This document shows positions 39,696 to 53,100 of a stretch of DNA of 64,000 nucleotides, piece after piece. The stretch spans positions 7,008,585 through 7,072,584 of the forward strand of contig NC_052399.1 of NCBI RefSeq assembly GCF_009389715.1, written 5' to 3'. A model generated the notes under the pieces. The model saw nothing but the letters and a program-made list of their open reading frames with translations. It had not been told where the DNA came from and ran no database searches. The DNA is from Phoenix dactylifera (Eukaryota; Streptophyta; Magnoliopsida; Arecales; Arecaceae). Each line of letters starts with the position of its first letter. Position 1 is the first letter of the stretch. Position numbers and translations under genes: made by a program.

Positions 39696-40961
39696 CTATG
39701 AAGAGCAGCTGCCACTGCTGCAGTCGCAGGCGCAACATACTCGTTCTGGTTTCTGGTACTCGCCGGCCGCCGCATGCCTCCTGCTATCCTCGTAATTCCC
39801 GGCGAGGATGTCAAAGAGGAAGCCAGCTCCGACCCCAACGGCCAAGTCGATGGTGTAGTGGCCCCTGGAAGCGAGCAGCCGCAGCCCCTGCAGCATGTTG
39901 AGGGCATCGAAGGCCCAGGCCATCCCGTGCCGCCGCGTCCGCCGCATGTCCAGAGACGCGATCACCGCCGCCGCCACATGCCCTGAGAAGAAGAGGAAGA
40001 AGGACACGTTGCCCACAGGGAAATCCGCACCCGAGCCCAGGAAGCCCTGCAAGAGATGCAGGCCAGCGTCATGAGAACTAGAAGGAAAATTAAGCAGGAG
40101 GACATGAAACGGCATGGCGGCCGTTGCCGATCTTCTTCGGTACCTGCGGCAGCGGGAGCTGGGTCGCGGATCCGAGTATACCCCTTGACGCAAACATGAA
40201 GAGAGTTGCGATGGTAGGCCGCGGCCTCCCCTCCACCAGCAAGGTCCATAGTATGTACGCGATCTGCATGCCCACGAACACCTGAGGAAAAAAAAATTCA
40301 TACATCCACCCGGTTACTGCAGGCCTGGAGCTGTTGGTTGGCCGGATCCGCCATCGTCGTCGTCGATGGTCCTTCAAACATGTGCGATCGGCCCATGGAC
40401 GATGGCGCGCGAGGGGGGCCTTTGACACCCCTGCATGCGTTTGTATTGAAAGCAGAACGAACAGGGACTTACGGTGTTGAGGGCGGCGAGGGCCGAGTTG
40501 AGGGAGGGCCTGGTGGCGAGGAGGCTGTGGAGGGGCTGCGTGAGGACGAAACCGAGGTCCACGGGTGGGGCCAAGGAAGGAACCATTCCATGGGTGTACT
40601 CCACGCCCATGAAGAAGAGCAAGGAAATGCACAACAGAGAGGGTAGGGGATGATGCCTCGCAATCCCGGCCACGTCCTCTATCGACAGGCTAGCGATGAA
40701 GGCGCGTTTGGGAGGCAAAAGGGCAGCGGTCCATTTGCTGCTCTTCCTGCTGCTGCTTCCGCCGTTCATCATACTACCGCCAGGCGGCTGCCACCGAGGA
40801 TGGTGGTGGTGATGGCCGTTCAGGGGGCGGGCGGAGCTTCTGTGGGCGTCGCCGCCGACGTGTTTGTCGTCATGCTCAGCGGCTTCCCGTCTTAACCTTA
40901 CCTTGTCGCTCGTCCTCTCATGTAGATAGGGCCGGATGATGCTCCCAACCTTGTCGCGCAT
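39696..40961 (-). CDS. ROD1: Phosphatidylcholine:diacylglycerol cholinephosphotransferase (PDCT/ROD1)
   Basis: Three exons: 40961-40473, 40281-40144 and 40046-39696, all GT-AG, 325 residues. PDCT swaps the phosphocholine head group between phosphatidylcholine and diacylglycerol in the ER, feeding polyunsaturated acyl chains into storage oil. Family landmarks are LLFFMGVEYTHGMVP, DLGFV and LAALNTVFVGMQ. RGILGSATQLPLPQ (196-209) is followed by GFLGSGADFPVGNVSFFLFFSGH (210-232) and RGHYTIDLAVGVGAG (270-284). The lipid-phosphate-transferase triad is His232, His272 and Asp276. About six membrane spans are expected. The N-terminus (1-95) is variable, with a His run. The tail ends in a cluster of five cysteines (313-323). 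The ATG at 40961 was chosen as the first in-frame ATG after a TATA box; the frame is open further upstream. Confidence 0.95.
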
Positions 40962-41023
40962 CTCCGTCGGTTCTTCCGGTGCTGCTGCCGGGAGGCATAT
41001 CTGCGCGTGCTGTCCAAGCCTCG

Positions 41024-41031
41024 TTTTTATA
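41024..41031 (-). promoter_or_regulatory. TATA box of the PDCT gene
   Basis: TATAAAAA on the minus strand, 63 bases upstream of the chosen ATG. It predicts transcription start near 40995-41000, which excludes the longer upstream open frame from the protein. An out-of-frame ATG at 40998 lies right at the predicted start, so whether it is transcribed is unclear. Confidence 0.6.
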
Positions 41032-43825
41032 GGGTGCTGCGGCGGAGTCCCCCAGGGGAAATTGGCGACGATGTGGTTGCCTAAGACGGCAATTGATATG
41101 TGGAGGCGGGGTCCCAACGATCGATCGAATGCTTGGGTGAAGGACGGTGCAAGAAAAGTTAAGGCACCACGCAAATGGTGCTTGTCGTGCAATGTGCAAA
41201 ATTAGAACGGGCGTGGGGAAGACAGAGCTGGGTCACGTACAAGAGATGGTCAAGTCTCGTGGGAAGCGTGGGGTGTGGGTCGACCACAGAGAGGGACGGC
41301 AGAAGAAGGGCTCAAATTACTGTGGATGCGGTAGAAAACACGGTCTTCTTAATTTACCAAGAACAGAGGGCTCAGAGTATGGTGTGGTGGTTGCAGTAGA
41401 AAAACGCGGTTTTAACGCGTCCTTTCCCTGCGGGGAGAGACCCCGGCGGGCGCGCATTCAAACGAGGCGACCGAGCGTGCAGCGGAGTGGAATCTGTCAC
41501 CCTCGCTCCCCACTACTTTTGCACCGCCTTCCGAGCTATATCCTTCAACGACAGGCTGGAGAATTAAATTCCATGCTCCTTCTCGTTTCTTTCTTAATAG
41601 CCGTTTTCTCAGACGCAGCTACCTTCGTCGCCTCCGCCTTAATCACATGGCCCCGAAGCATTTAGGATTTGTGAGGAGTTAGCTGTCACCTCAGCCAGCT
41701 GGGAGCAGCGTATGAATGTTCCTCAGTTATCTTTTCTTAATGACATGGTTTGGCTTGCACGGCTGCCTCACTTGATACGGGTTGCACCGGTTCCACGGTC
41801 ATATCTAAAAAATGGCTCACATGAATCGCGCAAGCATGTTGGTGTTATGTGGCATGATTAACAAGAATTCTTTTTGTAAGTTGGTAGCGGGAGGAGATTT
41901 TCGCAAGCAAGGTAAATCATGTCGGTACAGCCATTGAAGAGTGAACTCCATCCTTTAAATTTTTATATTTATAGTTTATAATTTAAATTTTATATTTTCT
42001 ATGATTTTTTGGGGCATGCATGGTACGAATCTAGTTACTAATTTCATAATAGAAGACAATTGGAACTAGATAACATATTTATCCTTTCACACTTGGATGT
42101 TTTACCCATAATTTAGCAAGCCTAACATTGATGGCGGAGATTGATCGGCTTGGATGAAGCTGGTTGGCATGGAATCTGACCTGCAAGCAAAGAAGATAAT
42201 CAGGAGATTGCTGGGACTTGTTTGATGGAGGATTATTTGATGCTTAAGTCGGGCAGAGCTTAGATAAAAAGAATAAGCAAGAAAGGAGAGCTGAAGTACG
42301 AGCTAATAAAGGTTTTGTTGAAATGAATTTTATTTACTTGGTGTTTTATGTTTTGGGTGGATATAGGAGAATTTATTTTCTTTTCCCTTCCTATGTAAAT
42401 GTGTTAACGACAAGAATTATCAACAGAAGGTATTATACTGACAAAAGAACTAGTCATCAGAAAAACGAACTTGATATGTACAATCTTAATGCTCTTTACA
42501 AGTTTATCAATGAGATAATTCTTGCTCCAAAAATTCCATTTTATATTTTTCCTCCTGTAATGTCAGTTTACTTACTAAAAGTGTCCCCCCCACCCGCGCG
42601 AAAAAAAAAGAGAACATTATGTCGGACTATGGGGGGGCAATGATATCCTTCGTGCTTTGTTGAGACTTTTCATGGATCAGTCGCAGAGGCTTTACCTGTT
42701 GACAAAAAGTTCTCTTTATCTTGTACCAGGGAAACTTTTGTAGTGCTGCTACTGTGAGGACCTTTAGCTTGGAGAATTTAGCAGCCTCTCTATTTTCATC
42801 AGCTCAGTGGTTCTCAAGATCTCTAACCTGCCACCATTCATCCAAAAAACAATCAGTTTTTTTTTCTTTTGTGTGCGCGTGTGTATTGGGGGGGGGGGGG
42901 GAGTATTGGCTCTTAGTAAGTAAACTAACGTCGATTCATTTATATTTACAGGAGGAAAAAATATAAAATAAACTTTTTGAAGCAAGAATTATCTGATATA
43001 ACATGTCTAGTTTGAAAATTTCTTCCCATTGATAAACTTGGAAAGTTCTTTTTTCTGATGACTGGTTCTCATGTCAATATCGTACCCTCTTTTGATAATT
43101 CATACATATTTGCTCGGCATCTCTAATATATAGATCCAAATGTTTAGAAGCTGTCGTTAACACATTCACATGGAAAGGAAAAAGAAAATAAATTCCCCTA
43201 TATCCACACAAAACATAAAACACCAAGTAAAAATTCATTTCATGGAGAGAGAGCCATGTATAGGAAGTTCTCCTGCAGGAAACTCCCTATGAAATTGCAG
43301 AGATAACCGAATAAAGATTGGTTGCACCTATCAAATGTTAGTTATTGCTGGAAATGGCAGAGTATTTCATGCAGGAGGTAATAACCAGCTCCTCTCTATA
43401 TATGCTCTTTATTTTCAAAAATTTAATTTTATAGCCTGGTGAACTAATTGATGATTTATCCTATAAAAAAGTAAGCATTGGAAAATTACAAAAACAAATT
43501 ACCTCCTTCCATGTCACCATCGCCGTGATCGGTAGCCCATCATATTTCTGCTTTTTTATTGACATTTAAAACAACCTGCTTCTTTAAAAAAAAGCAGCAC
43601 GAGGGCAGGCGGGGGGAGAGAGAGAGAGAGAGAGAGAGCTATTCTTCCTAGCTAAATCCATATACAGAAAAATGACACTTCTAGTACTCGGAGATGCAAA
43701 GCTTGAACTGACTAGAAGTGCCCCAAGAACAACTGACAACTTCTTCCTGATCCAACTAATCACTAATCATCTGTCTACCATCAAGCATGCACTACTGAAC
43801 CCGTTCTATCTTCAGGTTAAAAAGA
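41032..43825. other. Intergenic DNA between the PDCT and MAT1 genes
   Basis: PDCT promoter side up to about 41700, which is GC-richer and has an open but unconserved plus-strand frame. AT-rich DNA follows. Simple repeats are a G run near 42889-42901 and a (GA)n tract near 43615-43638. The last part is the 3' flank of the MAT1 gene. No other gene was recognised. Confidence 0.55.
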
Positions 43826-46800
43826 TCATATCCATATGCTGCTGAATGCTTCCTCAATTGCCCTCCTCTTGCTCAATTCGATGGTCCATCCTCCAGCTCT
43901 GGCCCCTCTCTCCTCTCGTAGCTTCTTTGCCTCCTCGTCCCCGGCTGCATACCCTTGCAGGGGATCGACTGGGCCCCCAATTGGGATGGGCTGCGGAGCC
44001 ATACCAGTAGGGCGCGGCTGTGCAAGACCACCACCAGGGACGGCGGCTGGGGCATATTGCCCTTGCATGCCAACCCCTTGAGAGCTTGGTCCGGGACCCT
44101 GGTTTTTGAGATTTTACCCAAACATTAGTGTCCATTCAAATGTTCAAGGCATTTTACTTATCAGTGCATTGGGCATCTCAAAATAAAAAATAGAGGAAAT
44201 ACGAACCATGATATATATATAGTCCACAGGCCAATTTATGTTAGGTCTATACTATGTTAAGGCAGAACAAGATATGCGTGTTCTGTCTTGCTCCACTGGA
44301 ATGGCATAACAGTCATTGGCATAACATGAGTATTCTGGCTCGGTTTTCTGTCAATTTCTCACAGAACCAATACCAAAGTATAATGGTATGCATGTAAAGC
44401 CTCAGAATAAAATATCATGGGGATAGAGTACATTTTATTAAAATTGAATATGAAGCCAGATGTTTTTAAAAAGGCATAAACGTAAAGAACAAATTGGAGG
44501 GTTTAACATGATACCATTTGGGAGCAGTAATATGCAAAAATTAAATTTTCAATTAGACATTGAGAAATTACTGAAAGAAAGAAAGTGGTAACATAAAATT
44601 AAAAATTGATTTGACATGTAATTGTTTTATTTGACTTAAAATGCTAAATTCATCATAGTTTTCTGAAAAGCATCATACAACAAGAGTGACTAATCACATG
44701 CATTACAGTTGCTTATGTCTCAGTTACGCAATTAGAATTTTCCCGAGCTTCGGCCAACCTGCATTATTAGTGCACTTAGGAGAGAAGTGCACGAGTGAAA
44801 GCACAGATCTTTCTTATTGGCACTCTTTAAACCCTATTTTAATCTTCAGTAGCTCTTATTTATACATGGATCATCTTGATTGCCTATCCAAGTGGGACTC
44901 TAAGCTCAACTACTCAAAGAGATTGAATTTGATCATTGGATAAATATCCAATGACTGACATAAATGATAAAGTAACTCGAGAAATAAGATTTTTCTAATC
45001 TTCTATTTCATAATTCCAATTATATTGAGCTCATTCTCTTTTGACTGCACAAATGCCAAATTCTAGATGCGACATCATTAAACTCAGCAATTTACTCACC
45101 ATATCAGCGGGATCAGCCTGTACAGAATTCCCTTTGTTTGCCCTTAGAGCTGCTGCTAATTCTTCAGCCTGTATCAAATTATTAACATACTCAAAACAAT
45201 GAATTGGCACCCTGGTAATATTTAAATTAAGACATCCGATAAATGTTAACTTAATAGGACAACTTAGCAGAGAAGAGGGAGGCACAGCCTCTTAGCATAT
45301 ATAAGATAGAAAAGAAAATTGATGCTTCTTTAAAGCACCTTACGAGCTCGGGAATTGATTATTTGTTCAGCATTTTCTTCTTGGTATTTCGCAATCTTGG
45401 CCTCAATTGCAGCAACATCTATTCCTTCAATTAAGTTGTAAGCTACAGGAAAAGATAAGCAAAAATGGACTGCTGTCAAACAACACATCAATACATGTGA
45501 TATCAGATGGCAAAATGGGAATTCTTACTCATATCCTCAACTTCTTCCAAGTAATCATTGTACTCTCTGAGTGATGGAAAGTCCTCTTCCCGTTTGTTAT
45601 ATCTAGACATGAAAATAAACATGAATGATAAGTCATAGAAAGAGGCATTTCAGAAGCAAAGTCATTGAACTCCCAAAATAGTTCAGGCACTACACTATTG
45701 GCATTAGTGACAAAAGACATTCATCAGCTTGGAGATGAACCATATAGATTGGCCAAACAGAATAGATCAACTACCTAAAAAATGCAAGTGAATGCAAATG
45801 GATGCCTCTATGAAATATATTGTCAGACTTTCGAGTTCTTAAATTCATAAATGATTTCTTAGAGATGCAATGAAAAATAACTTGAGCTTAGAAGGTATCC
45901 TTTTCCATTTCCTATATCATTATAGAAGGGGCTCATATCAGTTTCAAAGAATCAAGAAAGAGAAGAAAGAGTAAAGGAATAAAGATGGCAGTTATGAGAA
46001 AGGATTTGGAAAAGCTAGTAATAGCAATCAGTTTAGAACTAAGCAAGAATGAAAGGCAAAGAAGGATCCACAAAACCAACCAAAATATTTGTGAAAATAA
46101 ATGGTCCATGGTTTATAGCAACACCTGGCATCAAGCATAACACAAATTATGATTCAAGAGAATTTACATAAATTTGAAAGCTTCCTACAAGTGTTGCCTC
46201 CTTATATAAATGATCAGATAGGGAATCAAATGCTCAAAATCCAAACTTAGATGTTCTAGAGGCATTTGCATATGCATCAAGGGCCACCAAATGGACAGTT
46301 GTTATATATAGCAGAGCAGTGGAGGGGAAGTACTTAATACATCTGATGATTGGTCCAGTATTATTTACAATGTGTAGATCGACAGTTTCTCTCAGCATTG
46401 ATGGCCGAGCACAAATTTTGAAAGCAAGGCTGACAATGCTAGTTATAGGAAATAACTATTAAAATCATGTACATATAATACTTCAAGTATTTCATCTTTC
46501 AACAGTCCTTGCCTAAAGAACTTGTAGAGTAGCATAAGGCTCCACTCTATCTATATAATTTTCATAGCAACAAATAAAACTTTCTTGGATTGGTATCGAG
46601 GCTCATAAAATTGCATATATTAAGAGCATTATCTAGTGTTCCAAATATTCATGAAATATTTCATCTTCAACGTCATAAAAATCCTTTTAAAACCTTCATA
46701 CTTTCACACCATCAAAATCATGATTGACTGACTACATCGAACATTCTCCTGGCGGGGTGGGGGCCCAGTGGGGGCTGCTACGCGGGGGTGGGCTTGACCC

Positions 46801-49800
46801 TTCCTCCCCCCTTTCCCCTTTTTTTTAAAGCAAAAAAGAAAAAAAAATCATGATTGACTAACTACAGCCCATGCATCAATGGTCAGATATATCAAACCAT
46901 AATTATTTGCAGTCACATTACTGACTAAGCCATTAATCAAAGCAAGCTTTCAAAACATTCTGTCACAACTAACATCCAAATTCTCTAGACGCCTCCTCCC
47001 TAAACTTTTGAGCCTTTCTCCTGATTAAAATGCATCAATCTGCAGTGGTAATACTTTCATTGAGATGAAAAGATTCGTGAAACATTATCATACATCTGGA
47101 GTGATATAATGAATTTATGAATCCACATTTTTTTGTGCTTTATGCAAAAATCCAGTAAGATGGGTCAAACCCACAACCAAAGGGTGAATATTCAGCATAT
47201 GAATCAAGCAATTTTTCAAGAAAATACATGTGGAGAAGACTATGACTTTTGTTTCTGAAAAGAATCTTCGGTACTACAGAGGCCTTCCCACTCTTAAAAC
47301 CTACATAGACTCCTTAATAAGCTAAAATTTGTAATAACAAAAGGGCTCTCCAACAAGTGTTTATCAAAGAAATCCCAACACTATATAAAAGCACGAATAT
47401 TCCCAAACTTTTCAACTCCCACAACTCCCCTAATTAGATTTTTCTGTTAAATGGTTTCCTCGCTATTAACCTCAGCAGACTCTTCCTAATCCTAGGGTTG
47501 TTAGAACTTGGATTACTTCCCAATCCTGAAAACCCTCGAGTTGTATCGGTTCGCAAGCCACAACCCCTCTCTTGCAACAACCATTTTTCCTAAAATTAGT
47601 GAATAATTAATTTTGAAATTCGACATTCAGAATTTAGTTAAATAGCCCTTTATCCAAAATCTTTAGCAGCCATGTGCATTTTCAGCTGCAATAGAACTGG
47701 TCTAAAAAAGAAGAAACTATAGAAACCCATCTAATAGGCCTGATGAATTTGAGGAGAGAAAGGAAAGAGGGTCAGACCAGGATGGCAGTTTCTGCTTTGG
47801 ATAGCCCCAAGAAGTTACCTCTCCTTTTGTTTCTTGTGCCAAAGTGGAAACCCGCTTATATCATCTGGCCAAATAACCTCCTTCCTTTAATGGATGGAAC
47901 CTCATCCTGAACACTTTGGTACAAATAAGAAGAGGGCCCACCACTATCTAAAGAATGAACCAAATTTTAGGGGAAAGATCACAAAGAATCTTGTAATTCT
48001 AGCCCCCTAGAATGAAACGAAATAATACAAATCATAAGCAACTTCCTGAAGCCCTAAAAGGTAGCAAGTGACAGAAAAACACATGACACTCCTATGACAC
48101 TTTCATTCACCCTTCAAGCCAACCACAAGAATCCTAATGTCGATAACATCAATTCACCGGGGTTGAAGGAGTCCGATTCTAACAAATCGGTATTTACCAC
48201 TAAAGAACAATTTGTTGCCGTATGACATTTCTATTTGGCTGGAGATTAAACTCTTATGGAGGAAAGTATAGATGCATGAAAATAGTGAAGGAACACCTCC
48301 TTTGTCATAGATCAAGATCAATGCAGAAGAGTGTGATATGTTGTCACAGACAGAATCTCATGTCAAACACATTTGCCAAGGAGATCAATGATAGAGATCC
48401 ACATCAAGCAACAAGCAAGTAATGCACTCTTCTCTCCATCTCACAACCAAGAGTTTGCATATGGTTCAGCCACTTAACTTTTCAGCCAAGTCCAAGCAAA
48501 CTTATTAGATACTATATCAAAACGTCTATCATTAATCAAGTTGTAATGGCACCCAGTAAATTGTTGTTGGTGGAAAATTGAGCTGTGTCACCAATTGCCT
48601 GAGACATTCCGTTATGCAGATCTAATATACTGAGTAAGAAGAGAACCAACTCCAATGTAACCAGTTACTTCCCTATGTCCAAGAACTGCACCATCTTAAA
48701 GTTTTTTTTTTTTTTTGGATGTTTTAGCAATCTTGAAACTCCAGAAAATATTAACGATTTAGCTGTTGCAATACGTACGATTCAAGTAAGTCTTTATCAA
48801 CTAAGTCTCCTCATCAACTTTTGTATGTAATGAGAACCTATATATTTCTTAAGCATTCCAAAGCCTAAAACCAACTTTTATCATTTGGATTGCAGGCCTC
48901 GGGCACTGCTCTGCACTTCGCTACTGGCACTTCTTTAGCAGTATAGTCTCAAGCTCATAAGTAGTTTGAGTCTTTTTTATGTATGCTCATGTACACTATC
49001 TTCTTTTTGACGATGCAGGTGAGACTTGATAAATAAGCCAGCTCATCTACACTAAAGAAGTCTTCAACATATCCAACCAACTACTACATTAACTCGTCAT
49101 TTACAATTCACCTCTTGGGCGCAACTCCACCATATATGTGTAAAATGTGCACTCCAGTTACATCCCGTAGTGCCGCAAACCATATTTTCTGCCAATAAAT
49201 GTCTTGCAAAGAAATTTTTAACATCATGAAAGAGTCGGTCCAAAAGTAGAGAAGGATTCATCCTCCATAGAACTTCAGTACCACCGATTTCACCCCTCGT
49301 TCAATCACAACAGAGGTTCGAACACCTGCCATAGGGCTCAGCAACCCATATGTATGGCTCTGGAGGCATGATAGTATCCTCCCGCAGCAGGATTTTCGAT
49401 TCTACTTGGCACTTCACCTCTGAACACAAGAAACTCTAGTTGCACTATCTTTGGATCCTATCTCCTTGCTTCTATGGTGTGTTACAACTCGTGATGCACC
49501 GCAATCCTCCAACGCCATGAGGTCTAATGGTTCATCTTGCTTCAAAAAGGAAATGGCGAACCTGCATCACCTCCTTTACCCGATACCCCCTGCGCTTCAA
49601 CGAACCGAGTTCGCTCTCTACTTCCGTTCTGGCTTGCGCAATCATAAACTGGAAGAAATATACCTTCAAATGGTTTTGATGACAAACCGACACAAAATCA
49701 CGACGTTTTGATATCTGCCTTCATTTCATCGACAGGATGATGCTTACAGCAGGCATTATTGTTTCTTTTTTTTCCCCCACGGGCTGTAACCCAAAAAGCA

Positions 49801-50189
49801 AGAAGGTAGGAGGAAAATTATCCCCCAAAGATGAGCAATTACAGGTTTTATCAGTATACTTAGCAATCCAGGAACAGGGATAAACCAAAGCAGCCCTCCA
49901 TCATCCACCAAGGAAAAACAAATTGATCATGAAAAGGGAAATTAGAATTAGATTCATCATCACATATCAACTTCGTGATTGAATGAGTTCTGGATATTAA
50001 TTTCGGAAATTAAAGTGCGGTGGAGTGACAAAATCTTAATGAGGTTTTGTGCAGTAAATTCAATTTCTTCGATTTCAGAGCGATTTGAATCAGTGGTGGA
50101 GAGAGAGAGGCGTACATGTTGGCGATCCTCCTTCGGATGACCATCTCTTTGGCCCAGGAGTTGGAGTTGCTCCCTGACGCCACCACCAT
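43826..50189 (-). CDS. MAT1: CDK-activating kinase assembly factor MAT1 (plant type, no RING)
   Basis: Five exons: 50189-50116, 45602-45529, 45442-45339, 45168-45100 and 44098-43826, all GT-AG, 594 nt, 197 residues. MAT1 holds the CDK7/CDKD-cyclin H pair together in the CDK-activating kinase, which works alone and inside TFIIH. The conserved core is [19 protein letters not shown] (18-36), then [13 protein letters not shown] (37-49), then a helical region with [16 protein letters not shown] and [13 protein letters not shown]. The C-terminal exon is Gly/Pro-rich and ends in [22 protein letters not shown]. The animal N-terminal RING finger is absent; the protein starts [18 protein letters not shown], as in other plant MAT1-like proteins. 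The ATG at 50189 opens exon 1 in frame. A (TC)11 tract lies in the leader about 54 bases upstream. Intron 1 is 4.5 kb. Confidence 0.93.
46737..46843 (+). mobile_element. Small retroposed insert with 23-bp target duplication
   Basis: A GC-rich insert of 107 bases (GGCGGGGTGGGGGCCCAG-like start, A-rich end AAAGCAAAAAAGAAAAAA) is flanked by a near-perfect 23-base direct repeat at 46714-46736 and 46844-46866, with one mismatch. The repeat core is AAAATCATGATTGACT. Insert composition differs sharply from its AT-rich intron. Long duplication plus A-rich tail is the mark of LINE-driven insertion, so this is a SINE-like or retroposed fragment. The family is not recognised, and no tRNA-type promoter was seen. 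Confidence 0.8.
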
Positions 50190-53100
50190 CGCTCACAGTT
50201 CCGTCGCAGGCCGGCCGAATTAGGAACCAAGGGTTCGAGATCGAGAGAGAGAGAGAGAGAGAGAAGGAGACGAGGGTAGACGAGCCCAGCACGAGCGGAC
50301 CAACCCTCACTCTAGCAAGATTTATTTTATAATTAAGTCGAGCTCGAATCAGCCCCCATTTAAATTCCAAGCCAAAATCGAGCTATTCAGTAGCAGCTTT
50401 CATTTGTATAATTTTTTACTTTTTTTTATTATATTTTAATTTTATTATTAAAATATTCTACTTTTTATAAATTATATTAATCTATCACAAGTAAATATTA
50501 AAATATTTTTTTTTAAATTAATAATAATGTTTATTTGTATATTGTTTTGATGAGACGCCCCGTAAAAGTATATTCAAAAAAATTAAAAAACAAAATACCA
50601 CAAAAAAATTGCTGCTAAAATGTTGTGCCATATAATGCTTATTTGTATGTTTATATATTTCAGTTTAAATCGAAACAAATTCGAATTAGCTTTAACTTAG
50701 GCTTGGTTACTAAGTGAGTTGAACTCGTGCCAAATTTCAAGCTGAACACATGTTGGCTCACAAACAACTTACTCATTTGCCAACCCTGTATACTTGTTCG
50801 TACAAATACACACAATTTGATTGTTTCATTATATTATTAATTTCATATATGGCATTCATGTCTACTATGTTTCATCATAATTTTGGCAACATTATGTTTG
50901 CCCTTATCCAAGGGACCTCTTCTATGTTAGTCATGAGCTTTCAGCATAATGTTGCCTATAGTTACATTAGAAGATAACGCAAAAGGATATGGACCAATAA
51001 AAAAAAGGGTTACATCCACAGGGTTGTTATAGCTTGAAATTGTGATTGGCTAATATAATACCATAAACCAAAAAAAGTTTTCAAATAAAAACATATTTCT
51101 ATCCATTTTTTTCCCATTATCATAATCATCAATCATTGTATTACAAAATAATGAAAATAAAAACAAAATAACAATTTTAATTGGTGATAATGTGCTACTT
51201 CACACATTTCTATAAAAATCAATCCATCCTATAAACACTGACAAGCTTAGATAACAGCAACATCTTGATTATGTAGCCTATATAATGTGACAACAAATTG
51301 TCATTTAAATCACAATAGATAATTTTTTTTTTGACTCCTTTTGATAACACCAATTGAGTTTGCCACTTTGCCCTCGCGATTGGCCACACTTCCAAAGCAC
51401 ATGCCCAATGCTTATAGTAACAGCATTTCCTGGATCGCTTGCACTCGCATTGTGGATTCAAACGGCAACATTAGACCTAATCCATTTGTTGGGGGTGGCT
51501 GCACTTGTCCCCCACATCCATCCTCTCAACCCCTACTCCGTGCCATGTAAATTTCGGATCCAATGTTTAACCTCGACTAACCATCCAAATACAATGGCTA
51601 CTATCACCCAATCTCCCAAATCCCTCTCTTTCTCTTCCAAATTTATTTTAGCTTTGAGATAAGTATTCTTGAACTTTTATCTTTCAAATTTTTCAATACA
51701 CTATCATGAGTAACATATTCCATATTGGGCCACAATTTTAAGATATAATGGTAAAATTTATTTCAAAGCCTCAAAGAACTTCAAGTTTTCATTAGCTCGC
51801 TTAACCAAGATGTTTGTGAGTAGCTTGATTTTATTTAGTCCAAATCCTCTCTAGTTTGTATCTAAATTGGAGTGAACAATTCTCCGATTACAGTTGTTCG
51901 TGATCGGATATATTCCGCACTTTGCATGGAATAGCGTGTGGGTGGGCCTATCCGATCATAACCATCTTGTCAATCACAGATGACCATGATTAAAAATAAT
52001 CGTCTCTAACTCAGATATAAATTGGAGAGGATCCAAACTCCTTTATTAAAGATAAAATGAGTTAATTTGATATTGATTTGATTACGAAATGCACCAGCCT
52101 TGAGCTAGACCAGGCGTGCTCAATCTAAATATGTGTACATCCCAAATATGACTGCACTAGAGATTCCAGTTCGCATAGCTTTTCTATGCGCTCGTGCAAG
52201 AAAGCTGCTCATCGTACTCCCAATTCTCCTCGCACGCATATTGTAGGTGATGGCCTAAATCTAAGGATACCGGGGTCCTGAATCAGACTCCGATCCTGGC
52301 CAGAGTACCCTCTCATCATCATCATCCACCGTCCATCCAAATCGGAGGACGATGACTTCTGTGTATCCCAAAATAAAAAAAAAGAAGTAAATTATAAAAA
52401 CTATTCTGAGGTTAGATGCAAATTACGCTTACACCAATTAGTTTGGAAAACCTACACTTACACCTTTGAGTTTTATGTTAAGTGTACACTTTAACCCATA
52501 TCATTAGGCAATCATTAATCCAAAATTGGATGTTAGAATAATTTTATGAAATGACCAAAATAACCTTGAACAATCAATGATCAAAACGAAGCCGGAACCT
52601 TCTCCATTTATCCCCTTCTCTAATAATCGATCTCTTTTCCCTTCCTACCTAACTCGATTCTTTTCGTCGGGCGACAACAGCCTCCTGCTTCCGTGTACCT
52701 CAGTTCTCCATCCCTTAAAGTTCTTCCCTCCCACTCAAAACTTGCTTCACCCTCTCTGCCCAATCACGGATAGGCCTACCAGAACCCTAGACTGGCTCCC
52801 TGCACCGAAATCGTAGGCCTACTCCTTGCACCAGAACTCTAGGCCTCTATGATTTGACATGCAGTTTGTTAAGGCTTTACTTGAATTTATTTAGATATTT
52901 ATTAGATATTTATTGTTTGAAATTAATGTCACTGCTCATAGTATTCTTTCAAATGAAGTTTATTAGGTCTCTAATTGAATTTATCAGATGTTTATTGTTT
53001 GAAGTTATTAGAAATTTATCAATAGTTTACTGTTTGAAATTAATGTTACTAGATTTCAAATCAAACATGTGTTTACTACTTGATTCTAACTAATTGAATC

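Noticed and set aside
40962-41192. Longer N-terminus for PDCT
   Set aside because: The frame is open upstream, but a TATA box at 41024-41031 lies inside it, so the start at 40961 is preferred.
41147-41665. A 172-codon plus-strand frame upstream of the PDCT gene
   Set aside because: Biased composition and no known motif. It lies in the PDCT promoter region and has no supporting signals.
50551-50560. GAGACGCCCC followed by an A-rich stretch, resembling the LINE 3' end at 14585
   Set aside because: There is no matching upstream half of the hairpin and no coding trace of a LINE before it, so the similarity is too short to support a call.
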